NCBI GenBank assembly: GCA_030622805.1
Contig: JAUXFR010000008.1
Location: 1 to 13,290 of the forward strand
Direction of reading: 5' to 3'
Length of the DNA: 13,290 bases
Source: Anaerolineae bacterium
GTDB taxonomy: Bacteria > Chloroflexota > Anaerolineae > Anaerolineales > UBA4823
The notes under the pieces are model-generated. The model searched no databases. It was not told the origin of the DNA and saw only the letters and a list, made by a program, of their open reading frames with translations. The position numbers were made by a program, and so were the translations under genes. Positions 11,943 through 13,290 of the stretch are shown in pieces; position 1 is the stretch's first letter, and the number at the start of each line of letters is the position of its first letter.

Positions 11943-13290
11943 TCAGCCTGTCCCTGCCTGCGCGGTCGGGATGGGGATTTCCAGGGCATCACGCTGCTGC
12001 ATTTGGAGCATTACCGGGCGGCTTCGGAACCATAACCAGACTGTTTGCGCCGTCATGCTCAGCGCCAGAGCCGCAATGGCGACATAAATACCGCTGATGT
12101 TTCCCCAGCGCACACCGATTACCAGCACAAGACCACTGATAATCAGGTAGATGATGGTCGCTTCGGTCACGCCGCGTGTTTTTCGTCCAACCACGATCGC
12201 TCCCTGGTACCAGCTCTGAAACACGTTAACAGCCGGGATAGGCAGTGCCAGCCAGAAGGCAGCTCTTGACAAAGATGCAAGTTCATCCGAGAGCCCCATC
12301 GCATTCCTGAACCACAGATTTGACAGGGGTGTCGCGGCGAGAATAGCCAACAGCAGCGTTGTAACGATGGCGAGTATGTGTGTAAATCGTCGTAGATTAA
12401 AATATGAATAAGGTATGTCCAACAATGCAACTACGACCTCGTTGTATGCTATCCCCAAACTACGCAAAATAAATAGGAATCCACCAACAACCGGCCAGAC
12501 TGCCAGCGAAGGAATATCATCAGGCATCCGGCTCATAGCCGCGCTGCCAATCGGCAGCGCCAGCAGGAACAGCAGCGATGTCATTGCCAGTGGGATATAA
12601 AAATCGAAGAACGCTCTCCAGGTGAGAGCTGGTTTTACTACCGGTGCGCGGCTGAGTTCATTCTTCACGACAGGTTGCACGATGATACCTGAGTACGCCG
12701 CCTCGCTGATCACACCGGCTGCCACGGCGCTGGTAGCGACCACGATTCCGGGGATGCTGCCGATCAGATATCCAACCGTTAACACTAACAAGTCGGCGGA
12801 CAGACGGATAGCTGTACCAATGGTGATGGTCTGTGAGTGTCCAAAGCGAATCAGCACACCCTGGTTGAAGCGCCGGTAGGCAATTGCCCATGTCCACGGC
12901 GTCATAATCATCAAGCCGATGCGCGCTGGTTCTACAATCTCCTGCGGCGCACCCAATAAGCCTTCCACGATCAAATAATAAAGGGGCGTAAAAGCGATCA
13001 AGATATGTAATACTGTCAGGCAAGCGCTTGTGATCATCATGAATCGTCGCACAAGCCTGTAGCTGGCGGTATCCTTGCTCAGGGCGGTGGAAGCCGCCAG
13101 CAGCATGATGATCGGCGCTTCGATGATCAGCGCAAGAGGGAAGACCACACCCCCGTAGGCAGCCAGGTTGATCTCCGGGTTCTCCAGACGTGCCACAACT
13201 GCGCGCAAGGCTGGCAGCTCGGCGCTCACCAATGCCCAGCTCGCCGCCAGCGGCCACCAGGTGTTGAAGATGCGGCGAAGGGATAATTCC
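11943..13290 (-). CDS. MATE/MOP-superfamily-like membrane transporter, N-terminus outside window
   Basis: The reading frame is open to the right edge, so the true start lies outside; 448 residues are visible, about the size of a 12-helix MOP-superfamily protein. The first visible residues, LSLRRIFNTWWPLAASWAL, look like the usual N-terminal helix of this group; a TTG at 13232 is an internal codon, not the start. About twelve hydrophobic helices follow in two halves, with amphipathic motifs such as EAPIIMLLAASTALS in the first half and FFDFYIPLAMTSLLFL opening the second, consistent with an internal duplication. The nearest familiar relatives appear to be MATE transporters and the ANKH (progressive ankylosis) pyrophosphate/citrate exporter family. 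The exact family is not certain and the substrate is unknown. The LysE gene follows after six bases. Confidence 0.72.
   Translation of the reverse strand, partial: ELSLRRIFNTWWPLAASWALVSAELPALRAVVARLENPEINLAAYGGVVFPLALIIEAPIIMLLAASTALSKDTASYRLVRRFMMITSACLTVLHILIAFTPLYYLIVEGLLGAPQEIVEPARIGLMIMTPWTWAIAYRRFNQGVLIRFGHSQTITIGTAIRLSADLLVLTVGYLIGSIPGIVVATSAVAAGVISEAAYSGIIVQPVVKNELSRAPVVKPALTWRAFFDFYIPLAMTSLLFLLALPIGSAAMSRMPDDIPSLAVWPVVGGFLFILRSLGIAYNEVVVALLDIPYSYFNLRRFTHILAIVTTLLLAILAATPLSNLWFRNAMGLSDELASLSRAAFWLALPIPAVNVFQSWYQGAIVVGRKTRGVTEATIIYLIISGLVLVIGVRWGNISGIYVAIAALALSMTAQTVWLWFRSRPVMLQMQQRDALEIPIPTAQAGTG

Noticed and set aside
12658..13257. Minus-strand frame of 199 codons
   Set aside because: It is a different frame over the MOP-like transporter, rich in Arg, Gly and Cys as expected for a shadow; the transporter frame is clearly hydrophobic and open to the edge.

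Overview
The window looks like a chromosomal stretch of a bacterium, most likely Chloroflexota (Anaerolineae-like). That placement is an inference from protein style, gene content (NuoB with IscX, a MoxR/DUF58/DUF4129 block, many tightly packed minus-strand genes) and mid-range GC; no rRNA or marker gene confirms it. Fifteen protein genes are supported. All but one lie on the minus strand. No RNA gene, insertion sequence, CRISPR array or phage gene was seen, and no stretch over 300 bases lacks a gene.

Left end (1-1182): a complex I operon, read leftward as iscX - nuoB - nuoC (nuoC cut by the window edge). IscX, a small Fe-S assembly protein, overlaps nuoB by four bases (ATGA), and nuoA is not in front of nuoB. 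A SufR-like winged-helix regulator with four C-terminal cysteines (1182-1823, the only plus-strand gene) is divergent from iscX. The 146-base gap holds two convincing sigma70-type promoters back to back, plus short direct and inverted repeats between and over the -35 boxes. Together this suggests an Fe-S-responsive switch controlling an Fe-S-rich respiratory complex and its assembly factor.

Middle (1807-8811): eight minus-strand genes so closely spaced that they are probably one operon: aldo/keto reductase, metallo-beta-lactamase-fold hydrolase, sirtuin (TTG start), DUF4129 membrane protein, two-helix membrane protein, MoxR AAA+ ATPase, DUF58 protein, four- to six-helix membrane protein. The last five form a MoxR-type membrane/chaperone module, here without the transglutaminase or classical VWA genes often seen with it. 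The first three are metabolic or protein-deacylation enzymes.

Right part (9009-13290): a free-standing three-domain protein (SRPBCC/AHSA1 + PDZ + DinB), preceded in transcription order by a second likely operon: a MATE/MOP-superfamily-like membrane transporter (start lies beyond the window), a LysE-family exporter, a 57-residue carboxymuconolactone-decarboxylase-like protein and a hemolysin III/PAQR membrane protein.

The points most worth a second look are the SufR-like/IscX/complex I arrangement with its promoter architecture, the SRPBCC-PDZ-DinB fusion, the short CMD-like protein without a CxxC motif, and the sirtuin with a desuccinylase-type Tyr/Arg pair inside a MoxR operon.
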